A DNA stretch of 64,000 nt, from positions 530,450,538 to 530,514,537 of the forward strand of contig CM046876.1 of the NCBI GenBank assembly GCA_025667525.1. Direction: 5' to 3'. The position numbers were made by a program, and so were the translations under genes. Below the pieces are notes generated by a model, which was given only the letters and a program-made list of their open reading frames with translations, had not been told where the DNA came from and searched no databases. Positions 55,575-64,000 of the stretch are shown piece by piece (the stretch's first letter is position 1; every line of letters starts with the position of its first letter). This DNA comes from Glebionis coronaria (Eukaryota > Streptophyta > Magnoliopsida > Asterales > Asteraceae).

Positions 55575-58086
55575 TCTATTGGGGAATTTAGGATCTACAA
55601 AACCTGGAGGTTGTGAGACATATACCTCCTCTGAAATAGTACCATATAGAAAGGCACTTTTCACATCCATTTGATAGACTATAAATCCCATATATGATGC
55701 AAAGGCCAAAAATAACCTAATGGCTTCTATCCTTTCCACTGGTGCAAAAACCTCATCATAGTCTATCCCTTCTTCCTGTCTATAGCCTTGAGCAACAAGT
55801 CTTGTCTTGTTCCTCACAACAACCCTTCTTTCATCCTTCTTGTTCCTGAAGACCCATCTAGTACCAATTACTCTTTTACCTGAGGGAAGATCCACAAGAA
55901 TCCAAACTTTTTGTAGCTCAAATTGTGTTAATTCTTCTTGCATGGCATATACCAAACTTTCTTCATCAAGAGCCTGAGAGATGTTTTTGGGTTCTACTTG
56001 AGATAAGAAACAGGCAAACAAACAATGCTGAGTATCTTTATGATTTGTTCTCTGCTGTTGTTTGACATAAATCACTAGTGCATGAGTTTCAATATTGGTT
56101 TACAGTTGTCTTCTGGTTTGTAAAGCAGATTTGGGATCACCAATAATCTGTGTATGTAGGATGGTTGTTGTTGACTTTATGAGTGGGAATAGAACTGACT
56201 AGAATTTCTGTTTCAAAATTGTTGAAATCAGTTATTGCACCCTGCTCATCACAGGAAGCTTTGGAGAAGATTCCTTTAGCTGGAATAGCATATAAGTCTT
56301 CATCGTCCAAGGCTTGTAAAATCTCTTCTAGTGAGTCAACAGATTTGGCAGATTTTGACTTAGCAGTACTTGCAGATGAAGTACCGCTAGGTGTAGTATG
56401 TACTGCTGAGTGTTATGACTCAAAAGACTCTTCTCCCGAATTCTTATTAGCAAATGTAGCATTCTTTTCTTGATCTTGAAGCCTCTGAATCTCCTGGAAG
56501 GCTTGATCATCACTTGATTGCATGGTTTGCTTATTGGGAGTTGCGGTCATGGGAGTAACAGTAGGCATGTTGGGCACATAGACATGAATATCATCATCTG
56601 ATGAAGAAACATCTTCTTGAGTACCTGCATTGGTTGCACTTGACTCCTTACCTGCATTGTTAGTTTGACAATCCTTTTGCAAAGAGTAGTAATCCATTGA
56701 GTTAGTTAGATAATCTAAATCAAACATCCAAGCATAACCTATTCCTGGAACATTGGGTTTATTTTCTAAGAAATTGACATGATCATTTTCTTCAACTTTC
56801 TTAGTTGCCAAATTGTAAACCCTATATGCTTTACTTTGCAATGAATATCCTACAAGATATCATGGATCAGACTTTCCATCAAACTTTCCCAAATAATCAA
56901 GAGTATTTAGTATAGACACATGACACCCAAAAGGTCTTAAATGACTTATGTTAGGCTTTACATCAGTCAAGAGTTCATAAGGTGTTTTGTTTTGAGGCTT
57001 GGTTACTAGGACTCTATTTAACACATAACATACAGTATTGATTGCTTCTGCCCAAAAGGTATTTGGCAAAAGTGAATCAGCCAGCATAGTTCTAGCAGCC
57101 TCAATCAATGTCCTATTCTTCCTTTCAGCTACTCCATTTTGTTGTGGAGTTCTAGGATTACTAAATTGTCTCTTAATTCCTTTAGACCTACAGAACTCAT
57201 CAAATTCAGCATTCTTAAATTATGTCCTATTATCAGTCCTAATGATTAATACCTGTTTAGTGAAATGCTTTTCAACTAAAATGATAAAATCCTTTAGTAA
57301 TTCACTTGTTTCACTTTTAAGGGCTAAAAAGAAAACCCAACTGAATCTACTATAATCATCAGTTATGACTAGACAAAAGGTCTTATGACTAATGCTTCTG
57401 ATAGAAACTGGACCAAACAAATCCATATGTAAAAGTTGCAAAGGTTTTGTCACAGTGTTTACAGTCTTGGTCTTACAAGAGGCTCTATGTTGTTTACCTT
57501 TTTGACAAGCAGCACATGTGAAATCATTTAGAAAATATTTGTTAGGTAGACCTCTAACCAAATTCCTTTTCACCAATCTATTAAGATTCTTGAAATTCAC
57601 ATGACCTAACCTTCTATGCCACAAATTTGACTCATCTAAAGAAGCCTTAGCTAGCAAACATGTAATACCACTTGTTGGAGTAATAGTATGAATATTAAAG
57701 GTGTACATATTTTCTTGCATGGGCATTTTAAGCAGTATTTGAGATTCCTTAGGCATCTCAAAGTCTTTGGACAACACCAAGCAGTCTTTGTCTGTGAATA
57801 ACACCTTGTTCTTCTTATCACACATTTGTGATACAGAAAAGAGATTGAACTCATTCAATTCTTTTACAAAGAACACATCTTCAAATTCCAACTTTCCTGT
57901 GTTGATTTTCCCTTTGCCAGTGATTCTACCTTTGCTACCCCCAAAGGCTACTGGACCTCCTCTGAATTCTTCAAATTCAGCAAGAAAATCTTTGTTTCCT
58001 GTCATGTGTCTTGAGCATCCACTATCTACTATTCCTTTATCTTTCAATTCATCAATGAGATGCCCCTGCACACAAATAAAACTCAT
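55575..58086 (-). pseudogene. pol: SIRE-B pol, N-terminal part (protease, integrase, RT start)
   Basis: On the minus strand, in order: protease with DSGCSRHMTG; GAG-pre-integrase zinc-binding block (WHRRLGHVN, then CAACQKGK); integrase with LLHMDLFGP and IRTDN; its C-terminal region; a variable linker with motif copies; and RT from about 56150 to the insertion. Stops: near 57218 (just after the second catalytic Asp region), near 56858 and near 56413. A frame change lies near 56150. RT shows [10 protein letters not shown] and [14 protein letters not shown] resumes at 43257 on the other side of element D. Confidence 0.92.
56365..56405 (-). repeat. SIRE-B motif cluster in the integrase-RT linker
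   Basis: Plus-strand cores at 56365, 56380 and 56398, spaced 15 and 18 bp. Two are in opposite orientation to the first (GTACCGCT, GTACTGCT against AGTACTTGC), reflecting the near-palindromic core. Same place in pol as cluster 1 of SIRE-A. A further GTACC lies near 56620. Confidence 0.7.
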
Positions 58087-59650
58087 TAGTTTTTAACAGG
58101 GACCCAAGCCACATTTGGCTCGGATCTTGTGGGACCTACACATTTAAGAGTTTGTACTGAAGCATTCCCAGTAATGCTACTTTTACTCTTATACTTCATG
58201 GTTTCATTTATATAGTTAAATTCATAGGGTGACTCTATGTGCTCTGACTTCTTTGACTTAAGTACTACTTTAGCGGTACTTGCTTTAACACATGATTTAT
58301 CTCTTTTAGGAACTCACATTTGCACTGGTTTGTTCTTGTCCTTACTTCTAGGTGTTTTAACCTTTTCAAAAACTTTCTTAGAAGTCTTGGAGAACATTGG
58401 TTTTACAGACTTTAAACCAACAGTACTTGAGTTTGGTCTAGCAGTACTTGCAGGTCTAGACTTGCCGGTACTTGGTTTACCAGACTTTAAAGGTACTAGA
58501 CCTTGTTTCATAAGTACTGCCCTAGGAACAAAACTTTTGGTAGGGTTAGTTTTAACCTGTTTAACTACCCTTGTGTGATCAAACTTAGGTTTGTCATCTT
58601 TAAGTTTCTGGTTCCTATAAACCTGTGCATTTTTCCCATTACTGTTTTTCATGACCCTTTGTGTAGCCTTTTATTTCACAATTTTATCTTCATGTAATGT
58701 ACAGTCTTTGATAAAATGATTTAGACTACCACAAACATAACATCCTTTTCTTCTTAAAGAAGACCCAAAAGGTTGTTTTGACTTTACTTTTTCAAAACCT
58801 AGTCCACCCCTTTTGACTTTCTTATTTTTATAATGTTTTCAATATCTTGCTAGGAGTTTTTACCTGCTTGGGAGCAGAACTAGTCTTAGATTCCTCAGAA
58901 ACAATGTTTGTTCATTAAAGGTGGATAAACAATATTCTTGGTCACAGCAGTATTTTCTTGGGACAAAGTACTAGAGTTTAAGACATTATTAATCTTAGGT
59001 TCTTCTAACTCTATACTAGTATCATTACAAGGGGGCATGAAAATTCCTGATAATGGTGGAGGAACTGCCTTCATTCCTTCAACATATCTATCATTTTTAG
59101 GTGTATCATCTACCTTACTAGAACTATCAAAAATCCCTTTTGATAACTCCTTGTCAGTTAAGGTTATTCAGGTTGGTTCTCAATATATCCTAGGCCTGTT
59201 TTATCACAATACCCCATTTGTGAATTAATCAATTTTCCCAATCCTTTAGAGGATTGTTGCCAATGACTAATCACTTCCCTTTCATTACAAAGACTGGTTT
59301 TTAAAGCTTCATTTTTTGTTGATATTTTTAACAGTTGTCTTTCAAAAGCTTTTAATTCCACATCTTTTTCCCTCATTTGAAGAGTCAAAATCCTTATTTT
59401 CTCTTCATAGTTTTGTTGAGCCTTTGTGTACAAAATTATATTTTCTTCTAATTTAACAACACCCTGTTTAAAAGCTTTTACTTCTACAGTGCATGTGTTA
59501 ACCTTTTGATACTGTTCCTCTAGTTCTACTTTTAGGCTATTAAATTTAAGAATACAATCTTTAGAACAAGATGTACCTCAGTATATTCATGTGAGAGAGC
59601 CATTAAACCAAGCTCTTCTTCTTCTTCTTCTGCCCAATTCACCACTCCAT
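58087..59650 (-). pseudogene. SIRE-B gag-protease linker with a second zinc knuckle
   Basis: Several frames must be joined. From right to left: a coiled-coil-rich segment (59433-59164; KNEALKTSLCNEREV, then a TGLGY motif), a CCHC knuckle CYVCGSLNHFIKDC (58742-58701), and a basic Ser/Pro-rich linker (58652-58314) with repeated STA/STG peptides. The combination, with a TGLGY word before the knuckle, is what I recall from Asteraceae Sirevirus polyproteins. Frames change at least twice and stops are frequent. Confidence 0.75.
58261..58520 (-). repeat. SIRE-B motif cluster in the gag-protease linker
   Basis: Plus-strand cores at 58261, 58275, 58422, 58443, 58467, 58492 and 58513. The last five are 21, 24, 25 and 21 bp apart. 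Confidence 0.8.
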
Positions 59651-60359
59651 CTACAGTAACAATGCTTTGGTTCCTTTAGGACTCCTACTGTTTCCTTTTG
59701 GAAAGCTTTCAGTTATTCTTGGACCGGTTCTATAACTGTTCTTGGACTTCTTATTGCTAGTCTCAGCTTTATCTCTAGAGAATTCTCTTGCAAAGTGTCC
59801 ATTTCTTCCACAGTTATAGCATTTAACTTTGGACTTGTCATATCCTAATGGCTCATTAGGATCAACAGTCATTTTTCTTCCAGTCTTCTTGAAAAACCTA
59901 TTAGATCTTACTGACACCATAGCAGCTTGCCATTTAAGATTCATCTCTTCAACATCAGCATCATCCATTTGGAACAAGTCATTGAGTGTTAATCTTGGCC
60001 TGTTGTCTTGTCCAGCAAAGAATGAGAAGGCATCATTGTCACTAAACAATGGTGAAGACCTTCCATGTGGATTTTGAGAGACTATTGGACTGCTTTCAAT
60101 ACTTTGTGGGTAAGTACTGCTTGTAAGTCCTGAAACGGTATTTGTGAAGTATGTACCGCTGCTAGATCCACTAACGGTATTTGAAAGTAAGTACCGTTGT
60201 TCCCATCTGACACAAAAGCCAAGTTAGACTTTGAAGTAGTTGCTGTCTTTACTTCAGTGCCTTTCACATCCATCTCATATGCTCTAAGATTGTTGTAGAG
60301 ATGATCAAAAAAAATTGTTTCCAAATCATCTCTTGTGATAAGTGCATAGCGATTGCTTT
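59651..60359 (-). pseudogene. gag: SIRE-B gag, C-terminal part
   Basis: On the minus strand the DDLETIFFDHLYNNLRAYEMDVKG block is followed by a linker rich in motif copies, then DADVEEMNLKWQAAMVSVR and a zinc knuckle, CYNCGRNGHFAREF. The knuckle lacks its final Cys (Phe instead). Frames change at least twice. The N-terminal side is separated by solo LTR Z; a frame slip is also visible at that breakpoint. Confidence 0.87.
60113..60200 (-). repeat. SIRE-B motif cluster in gag
   Basis: Plus-strand cores at 60113, 60137, 60152, 60176 and 60190 (spacings 24, 15, 24 and 14 bp), in alternating orientation (GGTATTTG and GTACCGCT). Confidence 0.75.
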
Positions 60360-60906
60360 TGTAAAACCCGCATACTTTTACCATGAACAGTACATCTAAA
60401 ATCGTACGTACATGATTATAACTTTCTTTTTATAGCATGTTTACGTTTCACGAATACTAGTTATAAGTATTACGTACGTGGTATTACACGATAATTATTA
60501 ATTATAATAATTATAATCACAAGCATAATATCACGCACATGCGATCATGAATCATGAACGTAAATTAATCACGCGCTAATATTAATTACGTACATATATT
60601 TATTACGAACACGAAGAAATATATTAGGTCACGACCGACAACTAATTAAATCACGTAAACTACGTAGCACGTAATCACGAACATTTAAACGATTATTATT
60701 ATTACATATATTTAAAATTAACACGACAAGTATTACGTAAATTAATAGTACGTCTATCATGTGAAATTATTACAAATAATTCACGACACAAAATATACAA
60801 AACCGATTACGTATTTAATTAAACGCGTACGTTTTATTAAACGAATAATACAAACATATAGGAATAAAGTTTTGAGCTGTTTTAGACAAGAATAAAAGAA
60901 GAAGGA

Positions 60907-60974
60907 CTTGGGCTCAAAGCCCAAGTGTGTTGTTGATGCATGTATAACCAAACAGACGGGGGGGGGGGGGGGGG
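60907..60974. repeat. Hairpin and 17-bp poly(G) tract
   Basis: CTTGGGCT/AGCCCAAG (60907-60925, 3-nt loop) is followed at 60958-60974 by 17 consecutive G. The tract could form a quadruplex, and its length is prone to sequencing error. Confidence 0.7.
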
Positions 60975-61227
60975 ACTTTTATTTTGGACAACACTAAAAT
61001 TCCTGGAAACCCTAAAAACTAGAAACAGTCGCCACTTGTTCTCCCTTCTCCTTCTCTGCCGTCGACCAACACCATGGGAATCAAGAAAACATGGCAAATA
61101 ATCCAAGAGATCAAGGTTGTTAGTGTCCTAAACCCTAATCACGAATTAAGGTAACAATTAACTCGTTTTATTTTCTATTCCTTGATTTAATCGATCACAA
61201 ATCCAAGATGGGTGATCTAAAACATGT

Positions 61228-61236
61228 ATAAAATAA
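61228..61236 (+). promoter_or_regulatory. Possible TATA box of solo LTR Z
   Basis: TATAAAATA, about 60 bp upstream of the hairpin series. Confidence 0.4.
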
Positions 61237-61290
61237 ACTAAATAAAAGGGGGGGGTCGTTTTTGTGTTGCGGCTTCCTTTTGGCACACAA

Positions 61291-61497
61291 ACCGAGAGTC
61301 GAGAGACTCTCGGTGGGCCTTTTCTTCCTCAGCCGCAACCCCTGGTGTCAGCAGGGGTGCGTTTGGCCTAACAGTGGGATTCAACGGGCAAACAAGGGGA
61401 ACCACTGGCTGCGGCCAGTGGTCTGTTGGTGAAGGCAGTGGGAACCGAGAGCTTATGCTCTCGGTGGGGTAATTATAACAATCAGGGGGAATTCCCC
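61291..61497. repeat. Series of perfect hairpins in solo LTR Z
   Basis: Four perfect stems: ACCGAGAGTC/GACTCTCGGT (10 bp, loop GAGA), ACCCCTG/CAGGGGT (7 bp), ACCACTGGC/GCCAGTGGT (9 bp, loop TGCG) and ACCGAGAGC/GCTCTCGGT (9 bp, loop TTAT). They are followed by the palindrome GGGGAATTCCCC at 61486-61497. Each stem starts ACC and ends GGT. Confidence 0.85.
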
Positions 61498-63284
61498 ACT
61501 GTCGGGGGAAATTTGGAAGGGACTGGGGTGTTTGGCAAACAGTTTTAGAAAAGGGTAAAGGGGTGTTTGGCTGTCAGTTTTGTAAACATAATTAGTGGGC
61601 TGTTTGGTTCGGCTTATTTCTTAAACACAACATGGTTTTCACGGGTTTGATTTACGACACGTTTAAATAGATAATACATGAGTCGGGTTATTACTTTTAC
61701 AAGTTATTAGCTTAAACATGTATGTAAGTTACAAGGTAAATTAAATTAGTAAAACACGACTTATGATTACAAGATTATTTACTACAAGATTAATTAAATT
61801 AATTTAACATGCTAGATAATTAATTTAATTAAAACATGGACTTAGGTTTATTATTATTAATTAATAATACATGATTTTAACCTAAGTATTTTTACTATTT
61901 ATTTATACTATAGTAATTAATTAATTATTAAACATGACTTATAATTAATTAATTATCATGACTTAGGTTATATTAATAATAAATATTAATACATGTTTTA
62001 ACCTAAGTACTATTACCTTTTATTTAATTAAATCATGTTATATTTAATTAAATGCTTTAACCTATAGTTTACTTAAATTACATGAAATAATTAATAAACT
62101 AGACTATATAATCTCATGACTTAGAATATTAATCAGAAAACACTTAAGCTTATATAATTAGCTTATTTAACCAGATTATTTCTATTTACGGAAACTTTCT
62201 TTTTTTTAGAAACTTATTTAATTGAGGCAGCTAATCTATTTATGGAAACTTTCTATTTTTAGGAACTTATCTATTTTAAGCAGTAATTCTATTTTTGGAA
62301 ACTTTCTATTTTTGGTAACTTTCTATTTTTGGAAGCTTTCTATCTTAGGAAACCTGCTATTTTTAGAAAGTTACTTATTATTACACAGCGAGTATAATAA
62401 TACAAGAAATACAAGTAATACTTAATCAGAATATACATAATACACTATAAATACGGTATAACGTTAAAATCAGTAAAATAAGACGTTAACATATAAAACA
62501 AGCTAAGACATGACTTAAAAACCAGTTACGTACTTAGTGATCAGATACTTATACATGTATGTATTTATGTAGCGTTAGTGATACCGAAGTAGGACTCTCT
62601 TCCGTTCGTCTTCTTCGTTACATGTTTCAGTCAGGATTTCATGGTGAATGTGGTGTGTGCCTTGCATCCTTCACAAGGAGCTGATCCCTCCTACCCAATG
62701 CCAGTATATTAAACTAGAGGCAGCCCCTCTAATTTGCATAATGAGGTCACCCCTCCAAGTATTCATGCACGGTGGATTTTCATGACCTATATTGGCTAAT
62801 GGTAAAATATGTCAAACAGTTTTCATAAGATAAACATAAGGCTTTTCAAACTATAAAACCAGTTTTATGAACATGTTCCAGGTTTTCTAGGACTTGTACA
62901 TTTCCGCTGCTATTAAGTCTTTATCATGTTTTAGTCATTCATACTATGTCTATATCCATGCACTGAGCGTTTTGCTCGGCCGTTACTTTCCTTTCCATGT
63001 CCCAAAATGGTAGGTACTCAAGGACGGACTCGAGCATTTTGGAGGACATGCATAGGATGGAAGCTGCCATAGACTTCTTCTCCTTTTGCCTTCATATATT
63101 TGTGCTTGTTTAAGTCTTCCCTTATTTCATTTACTTTATTATGTCTTGAGCTTATGTTTGGGGACCGATGTTTGATTCCGGTTTACCCTATGGTCATGTA
63201 ATGTTTTAGACATTTATCCTTGCATGCTTTGATGACACGCCATAATTACGCGTGACATTCCATTCATCAAAATGGGGTGTTACA

Positions 63285-63362
63285 GCTTTCCACTCTTGTG
63301 GAACACTTCTTAATAATTTTAGATTGGCTTCTTCATTAGGAATTACTTGTCCATAAACTGCA
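63285..63362 (-). pseudogene. gag: SIRE-B gag fragment right of solo LTR Z
   Basis: On the minus strand it reads NAVYGQVIPNEEANLKLLRS followed by VPQEWKA, a Copia gag segment. It directly precedes the gag part at 60359 once the solo LTR is removed. Confidence 0.8.
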
Positions 63363-64000
63363 TTACGCATTCATGCACTGTTTTTCATGCATAAAATGTT
63401 TCTCATGATTTACTGGCATAATTTTTTTTAATGTCCCCTCATAAGTTACTATGTATTTATGTCAAGTATGTTTTCATATTGTCATGGTTAACTTCAGTTT
63501 CATGCTGATTATGTTATACACTCCTTCATGATAGATGGTTTCATGTTTCTTCATGATAAATTCCGTCTTCATATTGATCACGTCTTACGCCTCTTCTGTT
63601 ATTTATGGTTTCATGCTAGACATTGTTGGATTTCATGATAGTCATGGTTGGTTTTCATTGACCATGTTGTCAGGCAAATCATCGTTGAATTTTATGTAAC
63701 CACACTTTAACATTTCTCGACATAACCAAAATGATGTCTATGCTAATACTGCCAGGTTATCATGATGGTTTTCCTAACCGTTTAACCAATATACTCTCCT
63801 AAAATCATGATAAATGATCGACCCCATACCGATCATTTCATGTGCATTCCACGTGTACTTCACGTATTGTACTTCATGTGTATTACACGTACCTTAATCC
63901 ATGTGTATTTCACTTGCAATAATTCACGAGTATTCGCTAGTCGATTCTGAATCATCTCAGGCGTATTTTCAATTGCTGATATTCTACAAGCTTGTTGATG
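63363..64000. other. Unassigned AT-rich repeat-like DNA
   Basis: SIRE-B gag similarity ends near 63362. The rest is rich in the words TTCATG, GTTTCATG and CACGTA, with no ORF, LTR end or primer site that I can support. It is probably another LTR or internal non-coding region. Confidence 0.4.

Larger units (their letters stand above)
60360..63284 (+). mobile_element. Solo LTR, family Z (2925 bp)
   Basis: The ends TGTAAAACCC and GGGGTGTTACA, flanked by GCTTT on both sides (60355-60359, 63285-63289), define it. It interrupts SIRE-B gag; the gag reading continues at 63285. No coding or internal region is present. Plus orientation is suggested by the LTR-end-like right terminus and a TATAAAATA word at 61228. 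It contains a 17-G tract and a run of perfect hairpins. Confidence 0.88.
38893..63362 (-). mobile_element. SIRE-B: Sirevirus-like Ty1/Copia element, split by two insertions
   Basis: On the minus strand, from right to left: gag (63362-63285, then 60359 leftward), gag-protease linker, pol, an internal purine tract and ORF3. The parts are 38893-43257, 55575-60359 and 63285-63362. Joining them across element D restores continuous RT similarity. ORF3 is cut at 38893, so the final polypurine tract and 3' LTR are missing; gag similarity stops near 63362, so the 5' LTR is missing too. Many stops and frameshifts are present. Confidence 0.88.

Noticed and set aside
60882..61106. Proline-rich minus-strand ORF near the poly(G) tract
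   Set aside because: The proline run is just the translated poly(C) of the opposite strand; no other sign of a gene.
62222..62425. 67-codon ORF with repeated LSIL/NLLFLE phrases
   Set aside because: It comes from degenerate repeats of a TTTCTATTTTTGGAA-type word in solo LTR Z. It is low-complexity and unsupported as a protein.

Overview
The window is plant nuclear DNA made almost entirely of nested LTR retrotransposons. I see no host gene, rRNA, tRNA gene or CRISPR array. It is AT-rich. The primer-binding sites match plant initiator-Met and Asp tRNAs. The gag, linker and ORF3 protein style of the Copia elements, and the gag of the Athila-like element, resemble what I remember of annotated retroelement proteins from Asteraceae such as Tanacetum and Artemisia. 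That assignment is from memory and moderately confident. The only intact-looking ORF of any size is a 269-codon ORF of unknown function inside a Tekay-like element.

Layout, left to right. (1) 1-7942, + strand: the 3' three quarters of a Sirevirus-like Ty1/Copia element ('SIRE-A'): integrase, reverse transcriptase, RNase H, a long third ORF, then a 527-bp 3' LTR. (2) 7943-14520: a minus-strand LTR fragment of another family ('X'), into which SIRE-A and a 2.9-kb solo LTR ('Y', 9933-12814, target duplication GTACA) were inserted. (3) 14521-23950, + strand: a Tekay/Del-like Ty3/Gypsy chromovirus with an extra upstream ORF and broken gag-pol. X interrupts its 5' LTR and an Athila-like element interrupts its 3' LTR. 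(4) 23951-38892, + strand: an Athila-like element with 5.5-kb LTRs, a tRNA-Asp primer site, and gag and protease but no reverse transcriptase or integrase. Its 5' LTR holds a 1.9-kb foldback DNA transposon built of about 20-bp tandem repeats in two inverted arms. (5) 38893 to about 63362, - strand: a second Sirevirus-like element ('SIRE-B'), truncated at its 3' end. Its RT gene is split by a 12.3-kb non-autonomous Ty3/Gypsy element ('D', 43258-55569, target duplication TAGAC/CAGAC). Its gag is split by a solo LTR ('Z', 60360-63284, target duplication GCTTT). (6) About 63363-64000: unassigned AT-rich repeat DNA.

The most unusual signal is shared by the two Sirevirus-like elements. Each carries its own private core motif of about 10 bp: RRCGYTGACA in SIRE-A, and CAAGTACYGCT (sense) in SIRE-B. 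The motif is repeated about 30 times in clusters at comparable places: the integrase-RT linker, the pol-ORF3 spacer, within ORF3, and also the LTR (SIRE-A) or gag and the gag-protease linker (SIRE-B). In SIRE-A the spacing is about 21 bp in coding and non-coding clusters alike. Clusters sit upstream of the LTR TATA box and of a candidate private promoter for ORF3. This looks like arrayed binding sites for a family-specific factor, conceivably the ORF3 product, by analogy with the VANC proteins of Arabidopsis VANDAL transposons. That reading is inference.

Insertion order read from nesting: Tekay first, then X and the Athila-like element; then SIRE-A and solo LTR Y into X, and the foldback element into the Athila-like LTR. 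SIRE-B predates D and Z. The two D LTRs differ at only about 40 sites in 3472 bp, so D is the youngest insertion that can be dated here, yet its pol is ruined. It therefore probably moved with enzymes supplied by another element.
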